Shown here: positions 7,306-15,851 of the stretch, in pieces
Layout: every line of letters begins with the position of its first letter
Position numbering within the stretch: the stretch's first letter is position 1
Assembly: GCA_964404415.1 (NCBI GenBank)
Contig: CAYOKC010000054.1
Location: forward strand, 1 to 23,087
Source of the DNA: Leptolinea sp964404415
GTDB taxonomy: Bacteria; Chloroflexota; Anaerolineae; Anaerolineales; Anaerolineaceae
Length of the DNA: 23,087 nucleotides
Reading direction: 5' to 3'
The notes under the pieces: model-generated
Databases searched by the model: none
What the model was told of the DNA's origin: nothing
What the model saw: only the letters and a program-made list of their open reading frames with translations
Translations under genes and position numbers: made by a program

Positions 7306-8256
7306 GTGAAAAGTAGTTCGACATCAAATTTCCGGCAATCCCGATTTTTTACAATGCTTTTTATCCTGTCGATCTCGGCGGTCATCGCGACAAACCTGTA
7401 TAACATCGCCATTTTCAAGTGGACTCCTGATGCGGCCAGCCAGCTTTTCCAATCACTTATTGACCACTCGGCTGAAGCCCCCATGCGGTACCGGATATTG
7501 GTTCCTTATATTATCCAAACCATTGGTTCAATAATTCCAGGGAATCCGAAGGATAATTTTCTTTTTAGTTATTTTCTGTATTATCAAATCAGCATCGCCT
7601 TCACTCTATTCGTTCTCTATGAATTTCTGCGGTTCTGGTATTCACGTAAACTCGCCTTTACCGGTCTGTTGATCACGGCTGTCAGCCTGCTGGCTGCCTA
7701 TGGTGACGGCTACTTTCAGCCGTGGTCGATTCTGGAAATTGGTTTATTTACATTGGGATTGATGGCTATTTACAAGGACAAATCCGCGTTGCTGGCAGTC
7801 ATCATCCTGATATCCTCGCTAAATCGCGAGACCGGAATTTTGCTTTGCCTGGCCTACCTTCTCGTCCACATGTCACCACGCCGACCTTTATTGACAGGAA
7901 GGTACATTTTGTGGGGGTTGGGATATTTAGCCATCTGGGCTGTGGTTTTCATCGGGTTACGACTCTGGTTGGGCATCGTCCCGCAGCTATCAATGGCAGA
8001 AATTATTCAGAGAAATTTGTCACTTTCAGCTTTAGTGTTTGCAGCCGTCAACCTCTTCCTGTTCCTGGGAGCGTTATGGATACTGGTATATCACGGGTAT
8101 AAGACGTCACCGGATTTCATCCGAAAAGCCTGGCGGGTTGTACCTATATATTTTGTTTTCTTCCTTGTTTTTGGCATCTGGCAGGAGATCAGGTTGCTTT
8201 CAACCCTCTACCCTATTTTGGTCGCGACAATTTTAAGCCAGTGGGAAAATGTGTGA
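7306..8256 (+). CDS. Polytopic membrane protein of unknown function, possibly GT-C-like
   Basis: The 316-residue protein has about eight hydrophobic segments and starts at a GTG with a good AGGAG site. I do not recognise a named family. Distinctive polar residues sit between the helices: 'APMRYRILVPY' after the first helix, 'YGDGYFQPWS' near residue 140, 'SSLNRETG' near residue 172, and 'WQEIRLLSTLYPI' close to the C-terminus. Charged residues conserved in external loops of a polytopic protein, plus two glycosyltransferase-like polytopic neighbours downstream on the same strand, suggest a lipid-sugar-dependent glycosyltransferase or another envelope role. That is inference only. It lacks an obvious first-loop Asp-Glu or Asp-Asp motif typical of GT-C enzymes. 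The next gene begins 88 bases downstream. Confidence 0.65.
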   Translation: MKSSSTSNFRQSRFFTMLFILSISAVIATNLYNIAIFKWTPDAASQLFQSLIDHSAEAPMRYRILVPYIIQTIGSIIPGNPKDNFLFSYFLYYQISIAFTLFVLYEFLRFWYSRKLAFTGLLITAVSLLAAYGDGYFQPWSILEIGLFTLGLMAIYKDKSALLAVIILISSLNRETGILLCLAYLLVHMSPRRPLLTGRYILWGLGYLAIWAVVFIGLRLWLGIVPQLSMAEIIQRNLSLSALVFAAVNLFLFLGALWILVYHGYKTSPDFIRKAWRVVPIYFVFFLVFGIWQEIRLLSTLYPILVATILSQWENV

Positions 8257-8344
8257 ATAAGGACCTAATGACCATCCAGGATATACAATTAACCAGTTAT
8301 TCAACAAGAAATCACGGCACTAACAGATACGGGGTTATTTTGTT

Positions 8345-9922
8345 ATGAGTACAAGAGAAAAGAATGGTTTTTCAATTTCAAAGCCGATGATGGGTTTATT
8401 CTTTGTCACGCTCGCCGGATTATGCCTGCGATTGTTTTACATAACCCGTTCAGATTTTGTTTTGAACGATGGCGGCATGTTTTATACGATGATCGTCGAC
8501 CTTCAGAAGAACAATTTCTCATTGCCGCTCTACGTCTCATACAATCAATCACAGATCCCCTTTGTGTATCCACCGTTATCCTTTTATCTGGTGGCAATCC
8601 TCAATGAATGGCTTCATATCGACCACATTACCATTCTCCGGTTCCTGCCTTTATTCTTCAACATCCTATCCATCCCGGCTTTCTTTTTTCTGGCATTTGA
8701 AATACTTCACGATAAAAATAAGGCGCTCCTGGCAGCGGCTTTTTATGCCATTATTCCAACTGGATATGAGTGGCTTATATCCGGCGGCGGGTTGACCCGC
8801 TCACCGGCCCAGTTGTTCTTTATCTTGTCGCTTTACTTTTATCTCGCTTTCTTAAACCGGCAGAAGAAAACTAATTTAGTCGTATCCATCCTCTGCGCGG
8901 CGTTGATGATGCTTCATCACCTTGAATATGGCGTGTTGACGGGCATCAGCATTGCCCTATTCTCCATACATTCCATGCGATTGAAAACTTTCGTGAAAAC
9001 CGCACTGATCTATGCGGCCGGAGTCGCGTTATTAACATCGCCCTACTGGGTGACGGTTCTCGCACGCGGCGGTTTCTCCCCCATGATGTCCGCCTTCTCA
9101 TCCGGCGAGTTCAACCCGGTTACATCCATCGCGCGCCTGTTGAGCATGTCATTTACAGATGAGACGCTGGTGAATTACGTCAATGTGCTGGCGATCATTG
9201 GTCTGTTTTATTGCCTGTTTTCCGGCAAACTCCGGCTGGTAATCTGGTTCCTTTTGATCATGTTCTTTAGTCCCCGGAGCGTCAACCGTCCCCTGATCTT
9301 TCCTGTGACCATTTTCGCCTCGCTCACCGTGTTCTCCCTGATCCTGCCTGAATTAAACCGATTGTGGGATGAAAAAAAGATAAGCAAATTCTGTCCATCG
9401 TATGGGTCTATCTTCATCGCGTTTTCTGTTCTATATCCCTTCTTTCTCGGGTTTCTTTCACCATCCGGAGGAAATTCTGCGCTTGTATCCTTAACGAAAC
9501 CCGAGCGCGAAGCCATGCAGTGGGTTAAGGATAATACTCCGGAGGATAGTCAATTTATTATTCTGGATTCCGCAAACACATGGGGAGCGGACCGATCGAA
9601 TGAATGGTTCCCGGTTTTATCAGAGAGGAAAAGCCTGACCACCGTTCAGGGTACAGAATGGCTGCCGGATGGTCAGTTTGAGAAGAATAAAAACCAATAC
9701 AATGAATTAAAGAGCTGTGCTAATAAGGGGACAGCCTGTCTCGGATCCCGGGCAGGGCAATATATGATGGATTATTCCCATGTTTATTTAACCAGATCGG
9801 ATTGCGCGTCCAACAGTGGATATTGTTTACTCCCTCTGGAAATGTCACTGCGGGAATCACCCGATTACACAAACATATTTGAAAATGACGCGGTACTTGT
9901 TTTCAAGAAGTTGGGTGAGTAA
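8345..9922 (+). CDS. GT39/ArnT-like polytopic glycosyltransferase
   Basis: The 525-residue protein has about ten to eleven membrane helices followed by a soluble C-terminal region (about residues 385-525). The first external loop contains 'NDGGMFY' (Asp42), the expected position of the catalytic or metal-binding Asp of GT-C enzymes. It is followed by 'YPPLSFYL', similar to the 'hPPL' segment of GT39/PMT-type transferases. 'LHHLEYG' near residue 190 is another polar membrane-border motif. The C-terminal part (PEREAMQWVKDNTPEDS and onwards) is typical of the extracytoplasmic domain that follows the helices. Such enzymes use polyprenyl-phosphate sugars to glycosylate lipids, proteins or polysaccharides outside the membrane; the acceptor here is unknown. 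The following gene starts three bases after its stop, so the two are probably translated together. Confidence 0.75.
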   Translation: MSTREKNGFSISKPMMGLFFVTLAGLCLRLFYITRSDFVLNDGGMFYTMIVDLQKNNFSLPLYVSYNQSQIPFVYPPLSFYLVAILNEWLHIDHITILRFLPLFFNILSIPAFFFLAFEILHDKNKALLAAAFYAIIPTGYEWLISGGGLTRSPAQLFFILSLYFYLAFLNRQKKTNLVVSILCAALMMLHHLEYGVLTGISIALFSIHSMRLKTFVKTALIYAAGVALLTSPYWVTVLARGGFSPMMSAFSSGEFNPVTSIARLLSMSFTDETLVNYVNVLAIIGLFYCLFSGKLRLVIWFLLIMFFSPRSVNRPLIFPVTIFASLTVFSLILPELNRLWDEKKISKFCPSYGSIFIAFSVLYPFFLGFLSPSGGNSALVSLTKPEREAMQWVKDNTPEDSQFIILDSANTWGADRSNEWFPVLSERKSLTTVQGTEWLPDGQFEKNKNQYNELKSCANKGTACLGSRAGQYMMDYSHVYLTRSDCASNSGYCLLPLEMSLRESPDYTNIFENDAVLVFKKLGE

Positions 9923-9925
9923 GCC

Positions 9926-11137
9926 GTGAAGAGAAGAAATGAAACCGGGATGGTGAACAAAGGATATTTCCCCCGATTGGTAAATCTTGGAATATCTGTA
10001 TTTATCATCGGGTTATTGTTATATGTTTATGGCATTAATACAATTTTTGTCGGCACCACGCTGGGCGAATTGCATGATTTTGGCTCCTTTATCGCAGCCG
10101 GCCGATTGGCACAGGCAGGTGATAATCCCTATTCTTCTAACTCTCCGTTGGTTTTCAATGTAACATTCAAAGGGATTTCACTATCTGGAGACGCGCCCAA
10201 CCTAAATCCACCTATTTCTGTGGTCATATTCAAACAAATCGCGAACATTGATCCGTTCATATCGATTACTACCTGGCGAATCATATCTGTTTTGTTGTTT
10301 GCCGCGTCTGTCGTTATACTTCAGCGTACTTTCAGGAAAACCGGTTTTCCGGCAGTACTGCGAATTGCCTGGGCAATAGCGTTAGCCGGATTCTGGCACA
10401 CGGTTCAACTGGGGCAGCTTTATTGTCTCTTACTGTTACTGGCAGTTTTAACATATGTTTTCTTGAAGAAGAGTAAAGATATTCCAGCGGGAATAATGCT
10501 GGGTTTGTTGATCGCTTTAAAACCGAATTTCATCTTCTGGGCAATCGCGCTTCTGGCAGCCCGGCGCTGGAAAGTTTTCCTGTCAGCCGGATTTACCGGA
10601 CTGCTTATCAGCCTGACACCGGTTATTACGAATGGGTTTAACATCTACGCGCAGTGGCTGGAAGCCAGCCAACTTTTCACACCGGTATTGCTGCTCTTCC
10701 CGGGGAATAATTCTTTTCAGGGTCTAACAGCCCGCATCGGCCAACCTCAGGTTGGAATTATTCTTGGTGTGTTACTCAGCCTGGCTGTTTTGTGGCATAT
10801 CTATAAACACAGACCGGTTGACGCTGCCATCAACGCGTTAGGAGTCGCATTATCATTATTGATCTCCCCCATTGCATGGACAGGATATACCCTGCTCTTG
10901 TTGCCGGTCTTCTTTGAATTAAGAAAGTGGAACTGGAAATATTACCTGAGCGCTGTGATCTTCGCGGTCCCGGTCGTGCATGTGTTGGACAACTTCAAAA
11001 CTTCAATAGCCGGATTTACCCTGTTTGGCTGGTTTTACGGTTGGGGATTGCTGGTTTTGCTTGGCGCGATCGTCTTTTCTCCTAGTACCTTAAAAGGCAA
11101 GAAAGAGGAAAGCACCAGTAACAGCCAGACAAATTGA
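9926..11137 (+). CDS. GT87 (DUF2029)-type polyprenol-phosphate glycosyltransferase
   Basis: The 403-residue polytopic protein matches the layout of GT87 mannosyltransferases. An acidic residue lies in the first external loop (LHDFGSFIAAGR, Asp51), then 'DNPYS' (67-70) and 'LNPPI' (93-97). 'QLGQ' (161-164) precedes a helix and 'ALKPNF' (197-202) lies after it; the G-Q and K-P pair is the clearest family mark. Members transfer mannose or related sugars from polyprenyl phosphate at the outer membrane face. The start is a GTG three bases after the preceding stop with a GGTGAG-like site; the in-frame ATG at 9950 is an alternative. The last 103 bases overlap, tail to tail, the 3' end of the convergent Wzy-like gene. 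The C-terminal end is hydrophilic (Lys/Glu/Ser-rich). Confidence 0.78.
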   Translation: MKRRNETGMVNKGYFPRLVNLGISVFIIGLLLYVYGINTIFVGTTLGELHDFGSFIAAGRLAQAGDNPYSSNSPLVFNVTFKGISLSGDAPNLNPPISVVIFKQIANIDPFISITTWRIISVLLFAASVVILQRTFRKTGFPAVLRIAWAIALAGFWHTVQLGQLYCLLLLLAVLTYVFLKKSKDIPAGIMLGLLIALKPNFIFWAIALLAARRWKVFLSAGFTGLLISLTPVITNGFNIYAQWLEASQLFTPVLLLFPGNNSFQGLTARIGQPQVGIILGVLLSLAVLWHIYKHRPVDAAINALGVALSLLISPIAWTGYTLLLLPVFFELRKWNWKYYLSAVIFAVPVVHVLDNFKTSIAGFTLFGWFYGWGLLVLLGAIVFSPSTLKGKKEESTSNSQTN

Positions 11138-12354
11138 TCCACCTCGCAGAGAAAACTATACGAGATATTCGCCCACAGAACATAGATGAATATCAGGGCC
11201 GGGGGTAAAAGATCCAGATCATGGTGTTGAATAAACAATTTGACATTTTTGATCCCCACACGCCCAAAGAAGTACAGGAATAGCCCCAATCCGATCAATC
11301 CTGTATTCAATAAAATATCTATGAAACCATTGTCACCGAAGAACACTTCATACGCCCAATAGTGCCTGGTCTGGATCAACACCCGATAATAATCCTGGTT
11401 CCATATCGCTCCAAAGCCATAACCGAATAATGGTCTGACAGGCCACAAGTTGACCAGCATGTCTTCCCAGATCGGAGTCCGCCCTGTGAGAGTGGATGAG
11501 CGTTGGAGTAACCTGAAGATAAGATCCAGATTCAGGAGCAATCCCAGAGCAAGTACCGCGAACACTCCCAAAATTATTAAATAATGTCGTCGGTTGAGGT
11601 TCTCGCGATATCGCAGCCACAATAAAGCCAGAACCAGATGCGCGTTCAAGACAAAGAATATGATAATTCCTGTAGCTGACCAACTGCCGAACACCAGCAC
11701 TGAAGATGTAATTAACAGCACCAGACTGACTGAAACACGTCGCCATTTCTTCCAGTTTATTACCAGGTCATACAGGTATAGTGTGCTGAAAAAAGCCATC
11801 AGGCTTCCCATGTGATTACGGTGCCAGAATATTCCACGCCATGCCCCATTGAAAACCACATTGTTTAACCGGGAATAGTCAGGCAGAGTAATTAAAAGCG
11901 CAACACTCAGGATGATGGAAACCGCGCCAAAACAGTAAATAATTGACAGAATCTTTTTATATGGAAACCGGATGACAAAATAAGAGGCGGCCAGAATGGC
12001 AAAAAGCATCAACGAAAATTCGTACAGGCTGGCGAGTTCATACGTGCTCCATAACAATGTGAACGCGCAAAAGATTACGAAGATGATCAGCGGTTTTTGG
12101 TTTTTCCAAAAACGCAAAAATTCCTGACCAAGTGAATGTAGCTTAATCTGCAAGGCGATCGCGAAAAGGATGAAAAGGGCTGTTCCAACCATCATCCAGG
12201 CAGGTTCTGAGAATTTGGTGAAATCAGGAAATTGTGACGTGAATGTGGTGGCTGTCGAGTTGACAATCAATAAGGTGCATAAGACAATCAATCCATCGAG
12301 AAAACCCGAAAGCCGCGAGATCATCCGGGCTTTTAACGCAGTAATTGGTTGCAT
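11035..12354 (-). CDS. O-antigen polymerase/ligase-like protein (second; Wzy/ExoQ type)
   Basis: The 439-residue protein has about eleven or twelve predicted helices and clear O-antigen ligase superfamily motifs. 'WRGIFWHRNHMGS' (about 168-180) lies in a loop, and the sequence ends in the large loop 'LTGRTPIWEDMLVNLW' followed by 'PLFGYGFGAIW' (about 288-318). This resembles ExoQ/WzyC polymerases more closely than the paralogue at 3955-5418. It is the last gene of the eleven-gene polysaccharide operon, two bases after the wbaP-like stop. A purine-rich site (GGGAGAGGGT) inside that gene probably directs translation. The best inference is that it polymerises the repeat unit assembled by the upstream glycosyltransferases, after Wzx has flipped it. 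Its 3' end overlaps the GT87 gene by 103 bases. Confidence 0.85.
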   Translation of the reverse strand: MQPITALKARMISRLSGFLDGLIVLCTLLIVNSTATTFTSQFPDFTKFSEPAWMMVGTALFILFAIALQIKLHSLGQEFLRFWKNQKPLIIFVIFCAFTLLWSTYELASLYEFSLMLFAILAASYFVIRFPYKKILSIIYCFGAVSIILSVALLITLPDYSRLNNVVFNGAWRGIFWHRNHMGSLMAFFSTLYLYDLVINWKKWRRVSVSLVLLITSSVLVFGSWSATGIIIFFVLNAHLVLALLWLRYRENLNRRHYLIILGVFAVLALGLLLNLDLIFRLLQRSSTLTGRTPIWEDMLVNLWPVRPLFGYGFGAIWNQDYYRVLIQTRHYWAYEVFFGDNGFIDILLNTGLIGLGLFLYFFGRVGIKNVKLFIQHHDLDLLPPALIFIYVLWANISYSFLCEVDQFVWLLLVLSSFLPFKVLGEKTIAPSKTSNPQP

Positions 12355-12356
12355 GG

Positions 12357-13760
12357 TCAGTACGACCCTCTCCCGATCAGCACCGCCCAGACCGTGCGGA
12401 TCAAAATTTGAATATCAAGCCAGATGGAATAATTCTGAATGTAATACAGGTCGTCTTCGGTATGCAGGTGCATGGGTTTATCACTGCGCCCGGTTATCTG
12501 CCACCATCCGGTAAGGCCGGGTGGTACGGCAAAACGTTTGCGCTGCCACGGTTGGTATTTATCCACCAGGTACGGCATTTCAGGTCTCGGACCCACAAGG
12601 CTCATTGTCCCGCCCAGAATGTTGAATAGCTGGGGGATTTCGTCCAGGCTAAAACGGCGCAAGAACCGCCCTACACTTGTGACCCGCGGGTCGTCGCGTA
12701 GCTTGTGAATAACGTTTCCATCGGCATCAGTCTGTTCCACGTGTGCCCGTAATTCTTCCGCATTCTTCACCATTGTCCTGAATTTGAACATGGAAAAAAC
12801 ACGGCCATTTTCCCCCACCCGCTTCTGCAAAAAGAAAACCGGCCGGCCGTCTTCCAACAGGATCGCCAGCGAGATCAACGACATTACCGGCAGAGCAATG
12901 ATCAGCCCGGCCGCGCAAATGATCACGTCAAACACCCGTTTGACCATCCGCTGGTAGTTGTCAATCGCCGAGGCGCGCAGGTCCAGCATGGGGATATCGG
13001 CAAAATTCTCAATAGTCGTTTTGTACAGGGCGAGATCAAAGAAACCCAATGCCACCCAGATCTGCACCGGATCTTTTTCAAGACAATGCACGATGGAGCC
13101 GAGTTCCTGATACGCTGAATACGGCAGCGCGATGACCACGTCACTGATCTTGTGTTTTGTGACAGCTTGCTTGATCTCCGCCTTTCCGCCAAGAACCTTA
13201 TCAATATCTTTGCCATCATCATCCACAAACCCGATAAAGGTTAATCCCCGGTCGTGAATGGAAATGATCTGATCACGGATACGCTGCCCCAGCGACCCGG
13301 CGCCCACCACGAGCACCCGGCGCTTCCTCGTAGGAGTCAATATCTGTGAACGGAAATAGAGGCGGAGTACCAGCCGCCAGGTGACTGTCAGAATATAGGT
13401 GAGTACGACGAAGATAATGAAAAGGGCGCGGGAGACTTCACGGAACGACAGGTACAAAATGCCGGCAGAAGAAATCGCTGCGATGAACACTGCCCCGGAA
13501 TGTGCTGCCAGTTCGTCGACAACGCGCAGGAATTTTGTGCCATCGTATATGGAAAAGGAAATAAAGACAAGTAGCCACATCACCGGAAAGATGATGTAGA
13601 GCGCGGCGGGAGTCACCTGCTCTTCTGCCACTTTTTCGAACATGTCGAATTGATTCATCCAGGGACGCAACAGACTGGAGACCCAGAGACCCATAAGAAC
13701 GGAGAGTCCGTCAAGGAAAATGGAGAGGAGGGCAAAATTAGTGGAGAAACGTCGGAGCAT
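12357..13760 (-). CDS. WbaP-type undecaprenyl-phosphate sugar-1-phosphate transferase (initiating enzyme)
   Basis: The 467-residue protein is a full-length polyprenyl glycosylphosphotransferase of the WbaP/Cps2E class. It has four or five N-terminal helices (about 10-30, 53-72, 88-106, 112-135). A Rossmann-like CoA-binding-fold domain begins at V151-V-G-A-G-S-L-G158. The C-terminal sugar transferase domain contains K274-R-V-F-D-V, K326-F-R-T-M, the catalytic S371-L-D373-E374-I-P-Q, G390-P-R-P-E and P414-G-L-T-G-W-W-Q. It transfers a hexose-1-phosphate (Glc or Gal type) from UDP-sugar to undecaprenyl phosphate at the inner face of the membrane, the first step of the repeat unit. Base composition here is clearly richer in G+C than in the next seven genes upstream. 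The start at 13760 has no good Shine-Dalgarno. Confidence 0.93.
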   Translation of the reverse strand: MLRRFSTNFALLSIFLDGLSVLMGLWVSSLLRPWMNQFDMFEKVAEEQVTPAALYIIFPVMWLLVFISFSIYDGTKFLRVVDELAAHSGAVFIAAISSAGILYLSFREVSRALFIIFVVLTYILTVTWRLVLRLYFRSQILTPTRKRRVLVVGAGSLGQRIRDQIISIHDRGLTFIGFVDDDGKDIDKVLGGKAEIKQAVTKHKISDVVIALPYSAYQELGSIVHCLEKDPVQIWVALGFFDLALYKTTIENFADIPMLDLRASAIDNYQRMVKRVFDVIICAAGLIIALPVMSLISLAILLEDGRPVFFLQKRVGENGRVFSMFKFRTMVKNAEELRAHVEQTDADGNVIHKLRDDPRVTSVGRFLRRFSLDEIPQLFNILGGTMSLVGPRPEMPYLVDKYQPWQRKRFAVPPGLTGWWQITGRSDKPMHLHTEDDLYYIQNYSIWLDIQILIRTVWAVLIGRGSY

Positions 13761-13799
13761 GATATGGCAGTATCCACAAAAATAGTAATGAAGTTACAA

Positions 13800-14588
13800 C
13801 TATTCTACGCAATTTTTATAAGGTAATGGGATTTTGAGAATATGGTGCTTGAATATCCGCCAGAAGAAAAGGGGATTTCCTATAATATACCTTTTCCACA
13901 AACGTGAAGGTTCGATAATTAAACGCCCCAACCATTCTAAACCGTGATCAGTCATCCATCTGGGAGCGCGTTTGGTTTCGCCTGCGAGATAATCAAAATA
14001 CGCACCTACGGGAATAATTACTTTGGTCTGTATATCGTTAAAATTCTCACTGATCCATTTTTCTTGCGCTGGCATCCCGAAACCTACAACAAGAATATCC
14101 GGATGTAGAGAATTAATCATTTGAATGACCTTTTGATTTTCTTCGCTATCTAATGTTTTGTCAAAAAAACCATGGTGAATACCAACAATCTTCAATTCAG
14201 GAAATCGTTCAACCAGAACTCGGGCAGCTCTTTCAACGATTTCCTGCCTTGTCCCAAGGAAATAAATAGAATTCTTTTCCTTCGCGCATCTTTCTGCTAG
14301 CAGGTCAAACCAATCCGGTGGAGTAAACCGATAAAGTGTAATCCCCTTTATCAATTTAACCGCGATTTTTACTCCAAAACCATCGCAAAATGTGACTGCT
14401 GATTTATTTATACAATTTCTAAAGACTGTATTGTTGCAAGCCAAATTCATGCCGTGAATATTTACGTATGTAATGATGATTTTTGAATTTAGTTGAATTG
14501 AATAAAACACAAATTGCAGTAAATCTTGTAATGAGATGATAGAAATATTCACGCCAAGGATTTCAACTGTTTTCTTTTTCCACATCAT
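13800..14588 (-). CDS. WecG/TagA/CpsF-family (GT26) glycosyltransferase
   Basis: The 262-residue protein matches GT26 throughout. 'TYVNIHGMNLA' (40-50) comes first, then 'CDGFGVKIA' with Asp69 at the place of the proposed catalytic base. Arg87 lies in 'YRFTPPDWF'. 'VVGFGMPAQEKWI' (167-179) carries Gln175. The C-terminal 'RAPRWMTDHGLEWLGRL' leads into a basic tail that holds these enzymes at the membrane. Family members transfer ManNAc, ManNAcA or related sugars to undecaprenyl-PP-linked acceptors, usually as the second sugar. Pairing with the WbaP-like enzyme directly downstream fits this. The acceptor-sugar loop reads 'TPPDW' rather than the more usual 'TGxD', so donor specificity may differ. 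Its ATG overlaps the stop of the GT4 gene by one base (TAATG). Confidence 0.92.
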   Translation of the reverse strand: MMWKKKTVEILGVNISIISLQDLLQFVFYSIQLNSKIIITYVNIHGMNLACNNTVFRNCINKSAVTFCDGFGVKIAVKLIKGITLYRFTPPDWFDLLAERCAKEKNSIYFLGTRQEIVERAARVLVERFPELKIVGIHHGFFDKTLDSEENQKVIQMINSLHPDILVVGFGMPAQEKWISENFNDIQTKVIIPVGAYFDYLAGETKRAPRWMTDHGLEWLGRLIIEPSRLWKRYIIGNPLFFWRIFKHHILKIPLPYKNCVE

Positions 14589-15794
14589 TATGACCTGTAC
14601 AAATTAAAATAATTATCAACAAAAGCTTCTAAAGTATATTTTCTTGCTTCTGCAAAACAATGACCGGACATTTCAGAGATTAATTTGGGATTCTTTATGA
14701 AAGTCATAATTGCATCGATCAAAGCATCAATCACCCCAGGGTTAAAAAGAACTCCAGTAAATCCATTCCTTACTAATTCTGGATAGGCACCTAAATTACT
14801 AGCAATTACAGGTATCCCATAAGAGAATGCTTCCGCAATGATTATGCCGANNNNNNNNNNGAGCAACAAGAACCTGGTGATTAGAAAAAACCTCCTTTTT
14901 CCCTTCGCCATAGATAGCTCCTAAAAATTCTATTGCCTGTATTCCATTATATTTTTGTTTTAATTTTTCTTCCAGATTGCCCCAACCCGCGACACTAAGT
15001 GTTATTTTTTTACCCTCAGGATCAATTTGGGAAATGGCTTCACACAACAAATCTATTCCTTTTTCAATTTCCAATCTTCCGATAAAGAGAAGCTTTATTA
15101 TGGTGCTTTTTCCTCTTGCTCCGTAAAGTAGAGTTTTATTATTTTCTATATCGGAATAATTTGAACCGTGGGAATTAGCGACTACTTCTCTCTTGGCGTC
15201 ACGGAAAAAATCCATTTTTCGGTGAATTGACATAGTGTATTCACTGGGAGAAGTATAAATATCTACCAGGTTTGAACTCTGCCGCCGTATTGATTGGTAC
15301 GGCTTCATCAGGAAATTCTGATTTCGTGCCAATTCACCGACTTTACCCATAAACAATCCCTGGGGACTTAATAATTCAAAATCATGTGTTGTATGAATAA
15401 TTCTTTTTACCCCCGCAGCTCTGGCTGCATTCCAAACTGAAGGTGATAGTCCTCTAATTTTATGAGTATGGAAAACATCTGGTTTAATATCTAGACAAAT
15501 TCTCTTTACTTGAAAGTAAGTTAAGGGATTCCAAGTATCAATCAATTGCCAGATCGCTTTTTCCCAGACAGGTTTTCTGTCTTTTTCCATTATCCAATAA
15601 AGATTATTCGATGGGATTTTGTAGAGTTTAATATTCTCAAATTGCTCTGCTTCTATATGTCTTCCAGCCCAGGTTGAAATAATATAAACATTATGTCCAA
15701 GTGAAGATAAGTTATGGGCTAATTCATTTACAACAATCCCAACACCCCCGGATGTTTTGGGATCGAAAAATGATGAGGCAAGTAGAATTTTCAT
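14588..15794 (-). CDS. GT4-family glycosyltransferase, interrupted by an assembly gap
   Basis: Two open stretches on either side of ten N (14851-14860) together make one GT4 (GT-B fold) enzyme. The N-terminal part has 'GGVGIVVNELAHNLSSLGH' (about 17-35) and 'DVFHTHKIRGL' (about 110-120). The second Rossmann domain begins at 'KLLFIGRLEIEKGIDLL' and continues to 'HQVLVA', where the gap falls. The C-terminal part resumes with 'GIIIAEAFSYGIPVIASN' and the second Glu of the E-x7-E-type donor site in 'GAYPELV'. By family comparison roughly nine or ten residues are missing. The frames differ by one base, so the true gap must be divisible by three; this is not a frameshift mutation. A strong purine-rich Shine-Dalgarno precedes the ATG. 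It probably adds an internal sugar of the repeat unit. Confidence 0.85.
14851..14860. other. Assembly gap (10 N) inside the GT4 gene
   Basis: The placeholder falls between the conserved 'VLVA' strand and the 'EAFSYG' donor-binding helix. A family member needs about nine or ten residues here, so the missing DNA is probably near 27-30 bases rather than ten. Confidence 0.9.
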
Positions 15795-15805
15795 CTATAT
15801 AGTAT

Positions 15806-15816
15806 TCTCCTCCTCC
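15806..15816 (-). promoter_or_regulatory. Strong ribosome-binding site of the GT4 gene
   Basis: On the minus strand this reads GGAGGAGGAGA, about 11-12 bases before the ATG at 15794. The gene is one of the few in the cassette with a real intergenic space upstream (57 bases), so it may be translated independently of its neighbour. Confidence 0.6.
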
Positions 15817-15851
15817 AACTTATCTAATCGGTTTTCTGCTAACCGGTAAAA

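Noticed and set aside
14588..15794. GT4 pseudogene by frameshift
   Set aside because: The frame change coincides exactly with ten N of unknown true length, and conserved motifs continue on both sides.
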